Part shown: piece after piece, positions 25,808 through 33,924 of the stretch | Layout: each line of letters starts with the position of its first letter | Position numbering within the stretch: the stretch's first letter is position 1 | NCBI RefSeq assembly: GCF_040049295.1 | Contig: NZ_JBDZDQ010000002.1 | Coordinates: 682,001 to 746,000 of the forward strand | Reading direction: 5' to 3' | DNA length: 64,000 nt | Source: Sphingomonas sp. KR3-1 | GTDB taxonomy: Bacteria; Pseudomonadota; Alphaproteobacteria; Sphingomonadales; Sphingomonadaceae | Notes under the pieces: generated by a model | Databases searched by the model: none | Seen by the model: only the letters and a program-made list of their open reading frames with translations | Told to the model about the DNA's origin: nothing | Program-made: the position numbers and the translations under genes

Positions 25808-27580
25808 TTAGGCGGCGAGCGCGTAGGGCTTGATCTCGCCGTTCAGATAGAGGTTGCGGGCCTTGGCGCGCGAAAGCTTGCCCGAGCTGGTGCGCGGCAG
25901 CGTGCGCGGCGGCACGAGCTCGATCACGCAGTTCATGCCGGTCACCGAGCGGACGCGCTCGCGGATCTCGTCGCGCAGGCGCAGGCGCTCGGCCTCGTCC
26001 GAGGTGCGGCACTGGACCAGCACCGCCGGCGTCTCCTCGCCGCCCGGGGTGGTGATCGCGAAGGCGGCAACGTCGCCCTGCTTGAACGCCGGCAGCTGCT
26101 CCACGGCCCATTCGATATCCTGGGGCCAGTGGTTCTTGCCGTTGATGATGATCATGTCCTTGGCGCGGCCGACGATGTAGATATAGCCGTCCGACATGTA
26201 GCCCATGTCGCCGGTATCCAGCCAGCCGTCCTTCAGGCAGGCGTCGGTCGCTTCAGGATCGCGGAAATAGCCGACCATGACCGACGGGCCCTTGCACCAG
26301 ACCTTGCCGATCGCCTTGTCCGGAAGCGGCGTGCCGTCTTCCTCGCGGATCTCGATCGTCATGTCGCGCGCGGGGACGCCGCAATTGACGATCGCGCGGA
26401 AACGCTGGGGGCGGTCGCTGCGCGGGGTGTCGCCGCCCGAAAGCTGGGTTTCCTCGACCAGCTCGACCAGGATGCCTTCGCCCGGCGGCATGATCGAGAC
26501 GGCGAGGGTGGCTTCCGCCAGGCCGTAGCTCGGCAGGAAGGCGCTGGCCTTGAATCCGGCATCGGCGAACGCGTCGACGAACGACTGCATCACGTCCGGG
26601 CGGATCATGTCGGCGCCGTTGCCGGCGACGCGCCAGCGGCTCAGGTCGAAGCGCTCGCTCGCCTTGGTCTGGCTCGACATGCGGCGCGCGCAGATGTCGT
26701 AGCCGAAGGTCGGCGAATAGCTGAGCGTCGTGCCCTTGTTGCGGCTGATGAGGTCGAGCCAGGCGAGCGGGCGCCGGGCGAAATCCTCGGTCTTGAGATA
26801 GTCGGTCGAAACCTGGTTGGCGACGACCGAGAGCAGGCAGCCGACCAGGCCCATGTCATGATACCAGGGCAGCCAGGAGACGCAGCGATCGCCGTCGCCC
26901 ACCTTCATGCCGTGGCTGTGCGCCGCCAGGTTGTTGAGCAGCGCATGATGGGTGATCGCCACGCCATGCGGGAAGCGCGTCGAGCCGCTGGAATATTGCA
27001 GATAGGCGATGTCGTCGGTCTTCGACTCGGGCAGCGTGGTCTCCACCGCCGCGCGCTGGCCGAACTCGGACCAGTCGATGCCCGGCACGTCATTGGCGCG
27101 CGCCGCCTCGGCGCACATCGCGCCGATCTCGGGCGGGTAGATCAGCATCACGGGATCGCAGCTCTGCAGCTGGACGCTGAGCTGGTCGATATAGGACTGG
27201 GCGCCGCCGAAGCTCGTCGGCAGCGGCAGCGGCACCGGCCAGGCGCCGGCATAGATGCAGCCGAAGAACAGGCTCGCGAACTCGGTGCCCGTCTCGGCGA
27301 TCAGCGCGATGCGGTCCTCGGGCTTCACGCCCGCGGCGATCAGGCGCTGGGCCTGCTTCAGCGCATCGTCACGCAGCTCCGCGAACGGATAGGGGCGCGA
27401 CAGATTGCCGCGCGCATCGTGGAAATTGAGCCCGCGCTTGCCCTGGGAGGCATAGTCGAGCGCTTCGCCGAGCGTTTCGAAATCCGCAAGGCGGCGCGGC
27501 AGGCTGTCGTCGGTCGGCGTAGGCGCGAGCATTCCCGCTTCCTTTTCAGCCTCGAGCGATCCCGTAACGTCCAATACCAT
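25808..27580 (-). CDS. Fatty acyl-AMP ligase (FAAL-like, ANL superfamily)
   Basis: A 590-residue adenylate-forming enzyme expected to activate a fatty acid as acyl-AMP. Visible motifs: YLQYSSGSTRFPHGVAITH (P-loop/A3, with unusual R and H), WLPWYHDMGLVG (a FAAL hallmark), LPSYGLAEATLAV, DGWLDTGDMGY, VGRAKDMIIINGKNHWPQDIE and a C-terminal LPRTSSGKLSR with the late Lys. No carrier protein or thioester reductase is adjacent, so the acceptor is unknown. ATG at 27580; an internal ATG at 27532 is possible. Divergent from recX; followed by a clear terminator, so probably monocistronic. Confidence 0.88.
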   Translation of the reverse strand: MVLDVTGSLEAEKEAGMLAPTPTDDSLPRRLADFETLGEALDYASQGKRGLNFHDARGNLSRPYPFAELRDDALKQAQRLIAAGVKPEDRIALIAETGTEFASLFFGCIYAGAWPVPLPLPTSFGGAQSYIDQLSVQLQSCDPVMLIYPPEIGAMCAEAARANDVPGIDWSEFGQRAAVETTLPESKTDDIAYLQYSSGSTRFPHGVAITHHALLNNLAAHSHGMKVGDGDRCVSWLPWYHDMGLVGCLLSVVANQVSTDYLKTEDFARRPLAWLDLISRNKGTTLSYSPTFGYDICARRMSSQTKASERFDLSRWRVAGNGADMIRPDVMQSFVDAFADAGFKASAFLPSYGLAEATLAVSIMPPGEGILVELVEETQLSGGDTPRSDRPQRFRAIVNCGVPARDMTIEIREEDGTPLPDKAIGKVWCKGPSVMVGYFRDPEATDACLKDGWLDTGDMGYMSDGYIYIVGRAKDMIIINGKNHWPQDIEWAVEQLPAFKQGDVAAFAITTPGGEETPAVLVQCRTSDEAERLRLRDEIRERVRSVTGMNCVIELVPPRTLPRTSSGKLSRAKARNLYLNGEIKPYALAA

Positions 27581-27699
27581 TCTTTATTCCGTGCCCCTGC
27601 GTGGTAGCCAACGTCGTGCCCCCACGACATATTTTGAGGCTAGCCTCTGCTACGCACTGTCGTTCAAAATCGGTTGCCAGTGTGGCACAATCATGGCGC

Positions 27700-28239
27700 A
27701 TGACCGCCCCGAGACGCCCCCTGCCACCGCTGAATAGCGCCGATCTGGAGCGTTATGCGCTCCGCTATGTCGAACGTTACGCTACGACAAGGGCCAAACT
27801 GGCAGCCTATTTGTCCCGAAAACTGCGCGAACGCGGCTGGGGTGGGGAAAAATCGCCCGATCCCGAGGGCTTGGCCGAGCGGATGGCCGAGCTCGGCTAT
27901 GTCAACGACCGGCTCTATGCCGAATCCAAGGCCGGGGCGATGGCGCGGCGCGGGCTGGGCGCGCGGCGGGTGCGCCAGGCGCTGCGCTTCGACGGGGTGG
28001 GAGAGGGCGATGCCGAGGCCGCGCTGGCCCCGGCGGTCGAGGCGGACGGAGTCGCCAGCGCGCTCGCCTTTGCCCGGCGCAGGCGGATCGGTCCCTATGG
28101 CCGCGAGGCGGTGGATCGGCCGGGCCAGGAGAAGCAGATGGCGGCGATGATCCGGGCCGGCCACAGCCCGTCCCTGGCCCGTGCGATCGTCCGCATGATG
28201 CCGGGGGATGACCCGGAAGCCACACTGGCCGGTGCTTGA
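27700..28239 (+). CDS. recX: RecX-family regulatory protein
   Basis: A 179-residue, strongly basic, helical protein with the three-helix repeat signature of RecX ([42 protein letters not shown]…[12 protein letters not shown]; …[22 protein letters not shown]). RecX binds RecA filaments and limits their growth. recA is not adjacent, as is usual in this group. The ATG at 27700 gives the expected N-terminus; the frame extends back to 27601 without a better start. It is separated by 74 bases from the next gene. Confidence 0.85.
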   Translation: MTAPRRPLPPLNSADLERYALRYVERYATTRAKLAAYLSRKLRERGWGGEKSPDPEGLAERMAELGYVNDRLYAESKAGAMARRGLGARRVRQALRFDGVGEGDAEAALAPAVEADGVASALAFARRRRIGPYGREAVDRPGQEKQMAAMIRAGHSPSLARAIVRMMPGDDPEATLAGA

Positions 28240-28313
28240 AACGGGCCAGTCACAAAGGCAATTCCATTTATGGAAAATACCATGTTAATGTACGACTTCC
28301 GGGGGAACAGGAA

Positions 28314-28898
28314 ATGCGTGCTGACCAACAGGTTGCGCAGAACGACTATATAGACACGCCAAACTTGGACGAGGGGATTGGCGAGGATCGGACGGACGAA
28401 GGTCAGGTCTTTGCCGGTGTCGTGAAATGGTTCGACGTAACGCGTGGCTTTGGCTTTCTCGTCGCAGATGACGTCGCCGTGGGCGACATTCTAATCCACT
28501 TCACCGTGCTTCAGGATCATGGCCGAAGGTCGCTGCCGGAAGGCGCGCGGGTCGAATGCACGGCAGTCAGGCGCCAGCGGGGGCTGCAGGCGCGCGAGAT
28601 CATCTCGATCGACCTCAGCCAGGCGGTCGAGGTGCCCAAGCGGCCCGCCGAGCGCATCGACCGGCTGCGGATGATCGATTCCGCCGGGCCGTTCGAGCCG
28701 GTGACGGTGAAATGGTTCAATCGCCTCAAGGGCTATGGATTCCTGGTGCGCGACTCCGACTCGGCGGATATATTCGTCCATATGGAGACCTTGCGCCGCG
28801 CCGAGATCGAGGAGGTCGAGCCCGGCCAGCCGCTCAGCGCGCGCATCGTCGATGGCGAAAAGGGGCCGCTTGCAGTGGCGGTCGAAAGGACCAGCTGA
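28314..28898 (+). CDS. Double cold-shock-domain protein
   Basis: A 194-residue protein with two cold-shock domains: residues about 35-100 ([19 protein letters not shown]…DILIHFTVL) and about 127-190 ([31 protein letters not shown]). Both keep the RNP1-like GFGFL/GYGFL and RNP2-like IxIHF/IFVHM aromatics that bind single-stranded nucleic acid. It probably acts as an RNA chaperone. The ATG at 28314 is preferred over a TTG at 28236 that overlaps recX, because an A/T-rich promoter-like stretch with a TTCCAT/ATGGAA palindrome (28262-28275) lies between. Four bases separate it from the next gene. Confidence 0.88.
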   Translation: MRADQQVAQNDYIDTPNLDEGIGEDRTDEGQVFAGVVKWFDVTRGFGFLVADDVAVGDILIHFTVLQDHGRRSLPEGARVECTAVRRQRGLQAREIISIDLSQAVEVPKRPAERIDRLRMIDSAGPFEPVTVKWFNRLKGYGFLVRDSDSADIFVHMETLRRAEIEEVEPGQPLSARIVDGEKGPLAVAVERTS

Positions 28899-28902
28899 AA
28901 CG

Positions 28903-29382
28903 ATGAAGTGCCTATTCGGGTTGGCTGCGGCGCTTGCCGCCGCGCTGTCGTTCGTCTCCGGCCCCGGCCTGGCGATGCCCCTGGCGGCGCAGGTCGCGCC
29001 TCGGCTGGCGGTGACGATCGAGAGTGCGAACGGCGCGCACCGCTTCCAGGTCGAGGTTGCCCGCACCGCCGAGCAGCAGGAGCGCGGCTTGATGTTCCGC
29101 ACCAACATCCCGGCGGACGGCGGCATGCTGTTCGCGCCCTATCCGGCCGATGGCCCGCCGCGCGAGGCGAGTTTCTGGATGAAGAACACGCCGAGCCCGC
29201 TCGACATCCTGTTCATCCGCGGCGACGGCACGATCGCCCGCATCGCCGAGAATGCGGTGCCCTTCTCCGAGGATACGCTCAAGTCGGGCGAGCCGGTGGC
29301 GGCGGTGCTCGAGGTCAATGCCGGCGTTTCGGCCCGGCTCGGCATCAAGGCCGGCGACAAGGTGCGCTGGGACAAGCGGTGA
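28903..29382 (+). CDS. Exported DUF192 protein
   Basis: A 159-residue protein with signal peptide (MKCLFGLAAALAAALSFVSG) and a DUF192 domain: TAEQQERGLMFRTNIPADGGMLF, then FWMKNTPSPLDILFI and a final AGDKVRW. The domain is common and secreted or periplasmic in bacteria; its biochemical role is not settled. It begins four bases after the cold-shock gene and is probably co-transcribed with it. AAGGA lies 12 bases ahead of the ATG. Confidence 0.87.
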   Translation: MKCLFGLAAALAAALSFVSGPGLAMPLAAQVAPRLAVTIESANGAHRFQVEVARTAEQQERGLMFRTNIPADGGMLFAPYPADGPPREASFWMKNTPSPLDILFIRGDGTIARIAENAVPFSEDTLKSGEPVAAVLEVNAGVSARLGIKAGDKVRWDKR

Positions 29383-29444
29383 GGCCAGTCGCGGCAACGC
29401 GGTACCTTATTGCCTAGCCCGGCGCTCCCGGCTAATCCGCGGCC

Positions 29445-29837
29445 ATGGGTCTCAATCTCAATCCCTTCACCTGGTGGAACGGCGCCACCTTCGGCACCTG
29501 GATGGGCCTGCGCGGCAAGACCCGCGTCGGCGAGGACGATCTGGGCAACGTCTATTACGAGGGCGGGCAAGACCCCAACGGCATCACCCGCCGCTGGGTG
29601 ATCTACAGCGGCTCCAACGACGCGAGCCGCGTGCCGCCCGAATGGTTCAGCTGGCTCCACCACCAGATCGATTCGGTGCCCGACCAGGCGCTGCCGGCGC
29701 CCAAGGCCTGGGAAATCCCGGCCGAACCGAACCTCACCGGCTCGCAGCTCGCCTATCGGCCGAGCGGCGCGCTCGAGAAGGGCGGTCACCGCGCCCGCGC
29801 CACCGGCGACTACGAGGCCTGGACCCCCGGGGCATGA
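29445..29837 (+). CDS. NDUFA12-family complex I accessory subunit
   Basis: A 130-residue protein matching the NDUFA12/B17.2 family: TWMGLRGKTRVGEDDLGNVYYEG, then RRWVIYSGSNDASRVPPEWFSWLHHQ. In alphaproteobacteria this accessory subunit associates with NADH:ubiquinone oxidoreductase and is encoded apart from the nuo operon. Start ATG at 29445. Its stop overlaps the start of the DUF2155 lipoprotein gene as ATGA, a frequent pairing in this bacterial class. Confidence 0.92.
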   Translation: MGLNLNPFTWWNGATFGTWMGLRGKTRVGEDDLGNVYYEGGQDPNGITRRWVIYSGSNDASRVPPEWFSWLHHQIDSVPDQALPAPKAWEIPAEPNLTGSQLAYRPSGALEKGGHRARATGDYEAWTPGA

Positions 29838-30505
29838 CGCCACGCGCCGCCGGAGCCGTTGCGGCGGGCATGCTGCTCGCCCTCGGCGCATGCTCGGGCG
29901 GCGGCAGCGGCAGTGCCGGCGGCAACAAGGCGGCGTCTGACGAGATCGTCACCACCGGCGACTCGGGCAACCAGGCATCGGACGTGATCACCGTCGACCG
30001 CGACGGCAAGGCGATCGAGGATGCCGGCGCGACGCCGATGAACCAGCGCGTCGCCGTGCTCGGCCTGCTCAACAAGCGCAATGGCGAGGCGCACGAGTTC
30101 AAGCTCAAGCCCGGCCAGGCAGTGCGGATCGGCGACGTGGTCGTCCGGCTCAAGGCCTGCGACAAGACCGCGCCCTGGGAGCCCGACCAGCTCACCGGCG
30201 CCTTCGTCCAGGTCGATGTGCTCGAGCTCGACAAGAAATGGCACCGCGTCCATTCGGGCTGGCTGTTCGCAGAGCGCCCGGCGCTCAACGTCGTCCAGCA
30301 CCCGATCTACGATGTGTGGCCCAAGAGCTGCGCGATGACCTTCCGGGACAGCGGGCCGGACACGGTGCCGGCGCCCGCCGCCGGCGGCTCGGGCGCCGGA
30401 TCGGGCAATGCGTCGAGCGCGAAGAAGTCGCCGTCGACCGAAGGCACGCCGAGCGCAAGCCCGGCCGAGGTCTCGCCCAGCGCGCCGCCCAGCAACGCGA
30501 CATAG
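29834..30505 (+). CDS. DUF2155 lipoprotein
   Basis: A 223-residue protein with a lipoprotein signal (LLALGAC, Cys20), a low-complexity Gly/Ser linker and a DUF2155 domain at about residues 75-170 (VAVLGLLNKRNGEAHEFKLKPGQ … FSGW-like HSGWLFAERPALNVVQHPIYDVW). A Ser/Pro/Ala-rich tail of about 55 residues follows. The ATG overlaps the NDUFA12 stop. The last 199 bases overlap, on the other strand, the end of aat, so the low-complexity tail may be a by-product of that overlap. Function of DUF2155 is unknown. Confidence 0.85.
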   Translation: MTPRAAGAVAAGMLLALGACSGGGSGSAGGNKAASDEIVTTGDSGNQASDVITVDRDGKAIEDAGATPMNQRVAVLGLLNKRNGEAHEFKLKPGQAVRIGDVVVRLKACDKTAPWEPDQLTGAFVQVDVLELDKKWHRVHSGWLFAERPALNVVQHPIYDVWPKSCAMTFRDSGPDTVPAPAAGGSGAGSGNASSAKKSPSTEGTPSASPAEVSPSAPPSNAT

Positions 30506-31068
30506 TCGTCGCGGGGGATCTCGATCGCGCCCAGCGTGGTCAGGTGTTCGGTGATGAACTGGCAATCGAGCAGCGTGAACCCGCCGGCCTGCAGCCGCGC
30601 GACCAGATGCGCGAACGCGACCTTCGAGGCGTTGGGCACGCGGGTCACCATCGACTCGCCGAAGAACGCCCGGCCGAGCGCCAGCCCGTAGAGGCCGCCG
30701 GCGAGCCGGTCGCCGTCCCAGCACTCGACCGAATGGGCGAAGCCGCGGCGGTGCAGCTCGAGAAAGACCCGCTCGATCGGGCCGTTGATCCAGGTATCGG
30801 GCCGGTCCTCGGCGCTTTCGGCGCAGAGCTCGATGATCTCCTCGAACGCGGCATCGACGGTGAGGCGGAAGCGGCCGGCGCGGATCAGCTTGCGCAGCGA
30901 ATGCGAGAAGTGGAAGCCGTCCAGCGGCAGCACGCCGCGCTGCTTGGGCTCGACCCAATAGACGCTCGCCGCGTCGCGGTGATCGGCCATCGGGAACACG
31001 CCCATCGCATAGGCGCGCAGCACCAGGTCGGGATCGAGTTCCTGCTGGGGCGGCTGGGCCCGGCTCAA
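30307..31068 (-). CDS. aat: Leucyl/phenylalanyl-tRNA--protein transferase
   Basis: A 253-residue N-end-rule enzyme that adds Leu or Phe to N-terminal Arg/Lys of proteins. Family motifs are visible: LVLRAYAMGVFPMAD, YWVEPKQRGVLPLDGFHFSHSLRKLIR, TWINGPIERVFLELHRRGFAHSVECWD, GGLYGLALGRAFFGESMV and LDCQFITEHL. The end KVIAQLLGHTS matches the usual alphaproteobacterial C-terminus, supporting the full length despite overlap with the DUF2155 gene. The start is a TTG overlapping the ParA-like stop (TTGA); no better ATG or GTG precedes the conserved region. Probably translated by coupling. Confidence 0.88.
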   Translation of the reverse strand: MSRAQPPQQELDPDLVLRAYAMGVFPMADHRDAASVYWVEPKQRGVLPLDGFHFSHSLRKLIRAGRFRLTVDAAFEEIIELCAESAEDRPDTWINGPIERVFLELHRRGFAHSVECWDGDRLAGGLYGLALGRAFFGESMVTRVPNASKVAFAHLVARLQAGGFTLLDCQFITEHLTTLGAIEIPRDDYVALLGGALGETSAGLALGVPSVDGDFFALDALPDPAPEPPAAGAGTVSGPLSRKVIAQLLGHTS

Positions 31069-31799
31069 TGCTTCTTGCCTGCCAGGCGGCGCTCGATCGC
31101 CTGCCAGAGCTCGGCGAACGCCTGGGCGCCGGGCGTGCGCGGCGCATAGCTGCCCACCGCGGCGCGGTGCACGCTCATCGCCTCGACGATGCTGGCCATC
31201 GGGATCACCGGCCAATCGGGATGCGCGGCGACGGCTTCGGCATGCAGCTTGCGCCGGCGATCGACCATCGAGTGGACCGGCATCAGCGGCACCTTGCCGC
31301 CCTTGCGGGCCAGATGCGCCGAGACTTCCTCGAAGGCGCGGGTGGAGAGCGGCGAGGGGATCACCGGCACGACGATCAGGTCCGCGGCGCGCATCACCTG
31401 CTCGCTGGTCTCGGTGAGGCCCGGCGGGCAATCGAGCAGCATCCGGTCATAGGCCTTGTCGAGCTCGCCGAGCAGCTTGGCGAGCCGCTTCTTCTTGTCG
31501 AGCTCGTGGAAGACCAGGTCGAGGCCGCGCAACGACGCGTCGGCGCCGATCAGGTCGAGCCGCTCGACCCCGGTGTGCTGGATCAGCTTGGCCGGTGCGA
31601 CGTCCTTGGTGAAGATCGCCTGGGCCTGGTCCCGCGTCTTGCCGTGCGGCTCGACCAGGAAGGTCGAGGCGGCCTGCGGGTCGAGGTCCCAGAGCAGGGT
31701 GCGGCGGGACGAGAGCGTGGCCGAGGCCCAGGCGAGGTTCACCGCCAGCGTCGTTTTGCCGACGCCGCCCTTGAGGCTGTAGATTGCGACCGTAGCCAC
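31065..31799 (-). CDS. ParA-family ATPase
   Basis: A 244-residue deviant-Walker ATPase (SLKGGVGKTTLAVNLA) with an LLWDLDPQAAS switch region and a LLLDCPPGLTETS Walker B. No partner ParB gene or parS site is nearby, so it is an orphan of the ParA/MinD type that could position a cell component rather than partition the chromosome. It is followed by aat with a TTGA overlap. It begins just downstream of a strong terminator, so it should have its own promoter in about 60 bases. Confidence 0.85.
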   Translation of the reverse strand: MATVAIYSLKGGVGKTTLAVNLAWASATLSSRRTLLWDLDPQAASTFLVEPHGKTRDQAQAIFTKDVAPAKLIQHTGVERLDLIGADASLRGLDLVFHELDKKKRLAKLLGELDKAYDRMLLDCPPGLTETSEQVMRAADLIVVPVIPSPLSTRAFEEVSAHLARKGGKVPLMPVHSMVDRRRKLHAEAVAAHPDWPVIPMASIVEAMSVHRAAVGSYAPRTPGAQAFAELWQAIERRLAGKKH

Positions 31800-31833
31800 C
31801 TGGATTCGCTCCCTTCCGCGATCAGCCTCGCAT

Positions 31834-31868
31834 GAAAAAGGGCCGGCGGGAATGCCCGCCGGCCCTTG
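31834..31868 (-). terminator. Intrinsic terminator after the small lipoprotein gene
   Basis: A perfect 13-bp stem (31838-31850 against 31855-31867) with loop aatg. On the minus strand it ends in a run of five T, 22 bases after the stop of the upstream lipoprotein gene. It separates that gene from the parA-like gene. Confidence 0.85.
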
Positions 31869-31889
31869 TTGAAACTCGATGTGCCGCGA

Positions 31890-32270
31890 TCAGCCGTGGC
31901 AGTCGCGCGCGCCCTTGCCCGGGATCTCGATCGTGGCGTTCTTGGCGGTGCCGGTGATCTTGTAGCCGCCGTCGGCGACGAAGGGCTGGCCGGCTTCCGG
32001 CGCCTTGAGCATGGTGCCCGGGCCGTCCTTGGTCTGCTTGACCAGGACCTGCTTGCCGCCCTTGTAGAAGTCGGCGAACACGATGCTGTTGTCCTTGCAG
32101 CGCATCGACACCGAGGTCTCGATCGACGGCGGCAGCTCGACCTTGGGGGCGTTCTTGAGCGCTTCGGCCTGGGGGTCCGGCGCGGTCGAGGTCACTTCCT
32201 CGGGCTTGTTGTTGCAGGCTGCGAGCGAGAGGAGCACAGCGGCGGCGGCAAAAATGGGGGCTTTGTTCAT
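31890..32270 (-). CDS. Small uncharacterised lipoprotein
   Basis: A 126-residue protein with a clear lipobox (LLSLAAC, Cys19). The rest is soluble with a Cys pair (SMRCKD and the C-terminal RDCHG) that could form a disulphide. The central part (NSIVFADFYKGGKQVLVKQTK … DGGYKITGTAKNATIEIPG) is beta-rich and resembles MliC/membrane-bound lysozyme-inhibitor-type domains, but I cannot make that assignment firmly. Monocistronic: dyads and a promoter-like box upstream, terminator downstream. Confidence 0.75.
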   Translation of the reverse strand: MNKAPIFAAAAVLLSLAACNNKPEEVTSTAPDPQAEALKNAPKVELPPSIETSVSMRCKDNSIVFADFYKGGKQVLVKQTKDGPGTMLKAPEAGQPFVADGGYKITGTAKNATIEIPGKGARDCHG

Positions 32271-32300
32271 AACGGGCGGGAGCTTTCGTTTACCGGGAAA

Positions 32301-32317
32301 GAATCGTCAAGCGATTC
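32301..32317. promoter_or_regulatory. GANTC dyad with embedded -35 box ahead of the lipoprotein gene
   Basis: GAATCG (32301-32306) and CGATTC (32312-32317) form a dyad of two GANTC sites, the target of the CcrM methylase in alphaproteobacteria. On the minus strand TTGACG falls between them, about 35 bases before the gene start. Methylation-sensitive expression is a possible consequence. Confidence 0.4.
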
Positions 32318-32337
32318 GTGTTATAGAGTTACATTCG

Positions 32338-32356
32338 CATGCTGCATCGCAGCATG
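32338..32356. other. Perfect 8-bp dyad between polymerase and lipoprotein genes
   Basis: CATGCTGC (32338-32345) and GCAGCATG (32349-32356) with a 3-base centre. It lies 39 bases after the polymerase stop and 68 bases before the lipoprotein start, both on the minus strand. No T run; operator or weak terminator. Confidence 0.5.
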
Positions 32357-32394
32357 GCACATGTTTTGTTGCGGATCGGTGACATCCACCGGTG

Positions 32395-33807
32395 TCACTC
32401 ATGGAATTCGCTCATTTCCGGGATACGTCCGAACGCGATCTTGGTGCCGACGCGATCGATTCTGCCGCCATGCAGCGGACCCACGGACACGGCGTTGCGC
32501 CCGAACTTCTCGTTGATCCGGTCCATCGCGCGGCTGAGCGCCAGCGTGCGCGTCTCGCGGGCGAGCGGATCGTCGGGATCGAGCGCGGCGAACAGCGAGC
32601 CTTGCTCGCCCTCGACGCCCTCGATCTCGCACAGCGTGACGCCGACCATGCGCAGGCGGAAACCGCCGGGCCGGCCGCGCCCCGCCTCGGCCAGGCGCGG
32701 GAAGAGCTGGTCGAGCGCGTGGAGCACGACGAAGCTGTCCTGCGTGGCGGGCAGCTTGATCGACGCGCGCCAGCCTGACTTGTCGTCCTCGAACTTGCCG
32801 TGGAGCACCAGCAACCGGGCGCGATAGCCCTTGCGGCGCAACCGGCTGGCCGCCTTGAGCGCGAGCCGCCGCGCAGTGAGGCGGGTGGGCTCGAGCCCGC
32901 GCTTCGAGGGCGAGAGCACATGGCTGTGCCCGATCGTGCGGCTCTGCGTCGGCTTGTCGGGCAGCTCGACGCCGTGGAGCAGATACCAGAGCCGATCGCC
33001 ATTGACGCCGCCCCAGGCGTTGCCGGCATCGCGCGGTCGCCGCGCGCAATATTGGCGAATGTCGAGGATGCCGTCTTGCGCCAGCCGCTTCTCCATCTTG
33101 GCGCCGATGCCGGAGATGTCGCGCAGCCTGAGCCCGAACAGGCATTCGGGAAGCTTCTCCGCGCCGAGCACGACGAGCCCGTCGGGCTTCTGCATGTCCG
33201 ACGCCAGCTTGGCGAGCAGGCGATTGGGCGCGATGCCGACCGAACTGGTCAGGCAGGACCCGATATTCGCGCGGATGCCCGCCTTGATCCGGTGGGCGAG
33301 GGCGATTGCCGCCTCGGTGCCGTTCTCGTTGTCGAGCAGGCGGCACGCGACCTCGTCGATCGAGCAGACATGCGTGACGGGCACGTGCTTCCAGATCTCC
33401 GCGACGATCGCCTCGTGGAACGCGACATAGTGCTCGTGCCGTGCGGGGGTGATCAGCAGCTCCCGGCACAGACGCTTGGCTTCCCAGACCGGCGTGCCGG
33501 TGGAGATGCCGTATTTCTTGGCCTCGACCGACGCGGCGATGGCGACGGTGGTGTCGCTGTCCACCGGCGCGACGATCACCGGGCGGCCGCGCAGCGCCGG
33601 GTTCAGCTGCTGTTCGACGCTGGCGAAATAGGAATTGAGGTCGAGATAGAGCCAGCGCAGCGGCCGGGGCGGAAAGGCGAGGATCGGGGCCGGAAAGTCA
33701 CAAAGGCCATGACATTCACGCGCGCGAGCCTCGGCGGCGCGCTCCGCCGGATGCGACGGGGCCGCCGCGGCGGGCAATGGGGAGGCAAGGCGACTCGCAT
33801 CGGGCAT
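32395..33807 (-). CDS. Y-family (DinB-like) DNA polymerase, SOS-regulated
   Basis: A 470-residue translesion polymerase. The catalytic acidic residues are present in WLYLDLNSYFASVEQQL and CSIDEVACRL. A helix-hairpin-helix (LRDISGIGAKMEKRL) and a little-finger domain follow. It is longer at the N-terminus (about 50 residues, Pro/Ala-rich) than classic DinB. The frame can start at GTG 33834, but a LexA box at 33814-33828 would then lie inside the gene. I therefore use the ATG at 33807; a start still further downstream is possible. No imuA or dnaE2 neighbours are present, so it is not the ImuB cassette. Confidence 0.82.
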   Translation of the reverse strand: MPDASRLASPLPAAAAPSHPAERAAEARARECHGLCDFPAPILAFPPRPLRWLYLDLNSYFASVEQQLNPALRGRPVIVAPVDSDTTVAIAASVEAKKYGISTGTPVWEAKRLCRELLITPARHEHYVAFHEAIVAEIWKHVPVTHVCSIDEVACRLLDNENGTEAAIALAHRIKAGIRANIGSCLTSSVGIAPNRLLAKLASDMQKPDGLVVLGAEKLPECLFGLRLRDISGIGAKMEKRLAQDGILDIRQYCARRPRDAGNAWGGVNGDRLWYLLHGVELPDKPTQSRTIGHSHVLSPSKRGLEPTRLTARRLALKAASRLRRKGYRARLLVLHGKFEDDKSGWRASIKLPATQDSFVVLHALDQLFPRLAEAGRGRPGGFRLRMVGVTLCEIEGVEGEQGSLFAALDPDDPLARETRTLALSRAMDRINEKFGRNAVSVGPLHGGRIDRVGTKIAFGRIPEMSEFHE

Positions 33808-33813
33808 CGGGCG

Positions 33814-33828
33814 GAACAATACAGGAAC
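33814..33828 (-). promoter_or_regulatory. LexA (SOS) box, GTTC-N7-GTTC
   Basis: On the minus strand GTTC at 33825-33828 and GTTC at 33814-33817 are separated by exactly seven bases (ctgtatt). This is the established alphaproteobacterial LexA operator form. It ends seven bases before the chosen ATG of the Y-family polymerase, a sensible place for an SOS-repressed promoter. Confidence 0.8.
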
Positions 33829-33924
33829 GATCACGTGTAGGACAGCCGGAATGGGTCGGGAAATGTTTCTGGCGCTTGACCGTTATGGTGCGGTCCGCGC
33901 AGGCTCGCGGCGGGAGGATGGTTA

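Noticed and set aside
26129..27607. 492-codon plus-strand frame opposite the acyl-AMP ligase
   Set aside because: Antisense shadow; the ligase motifs on the minus strand are complete and the plus-strand product is low complexity.
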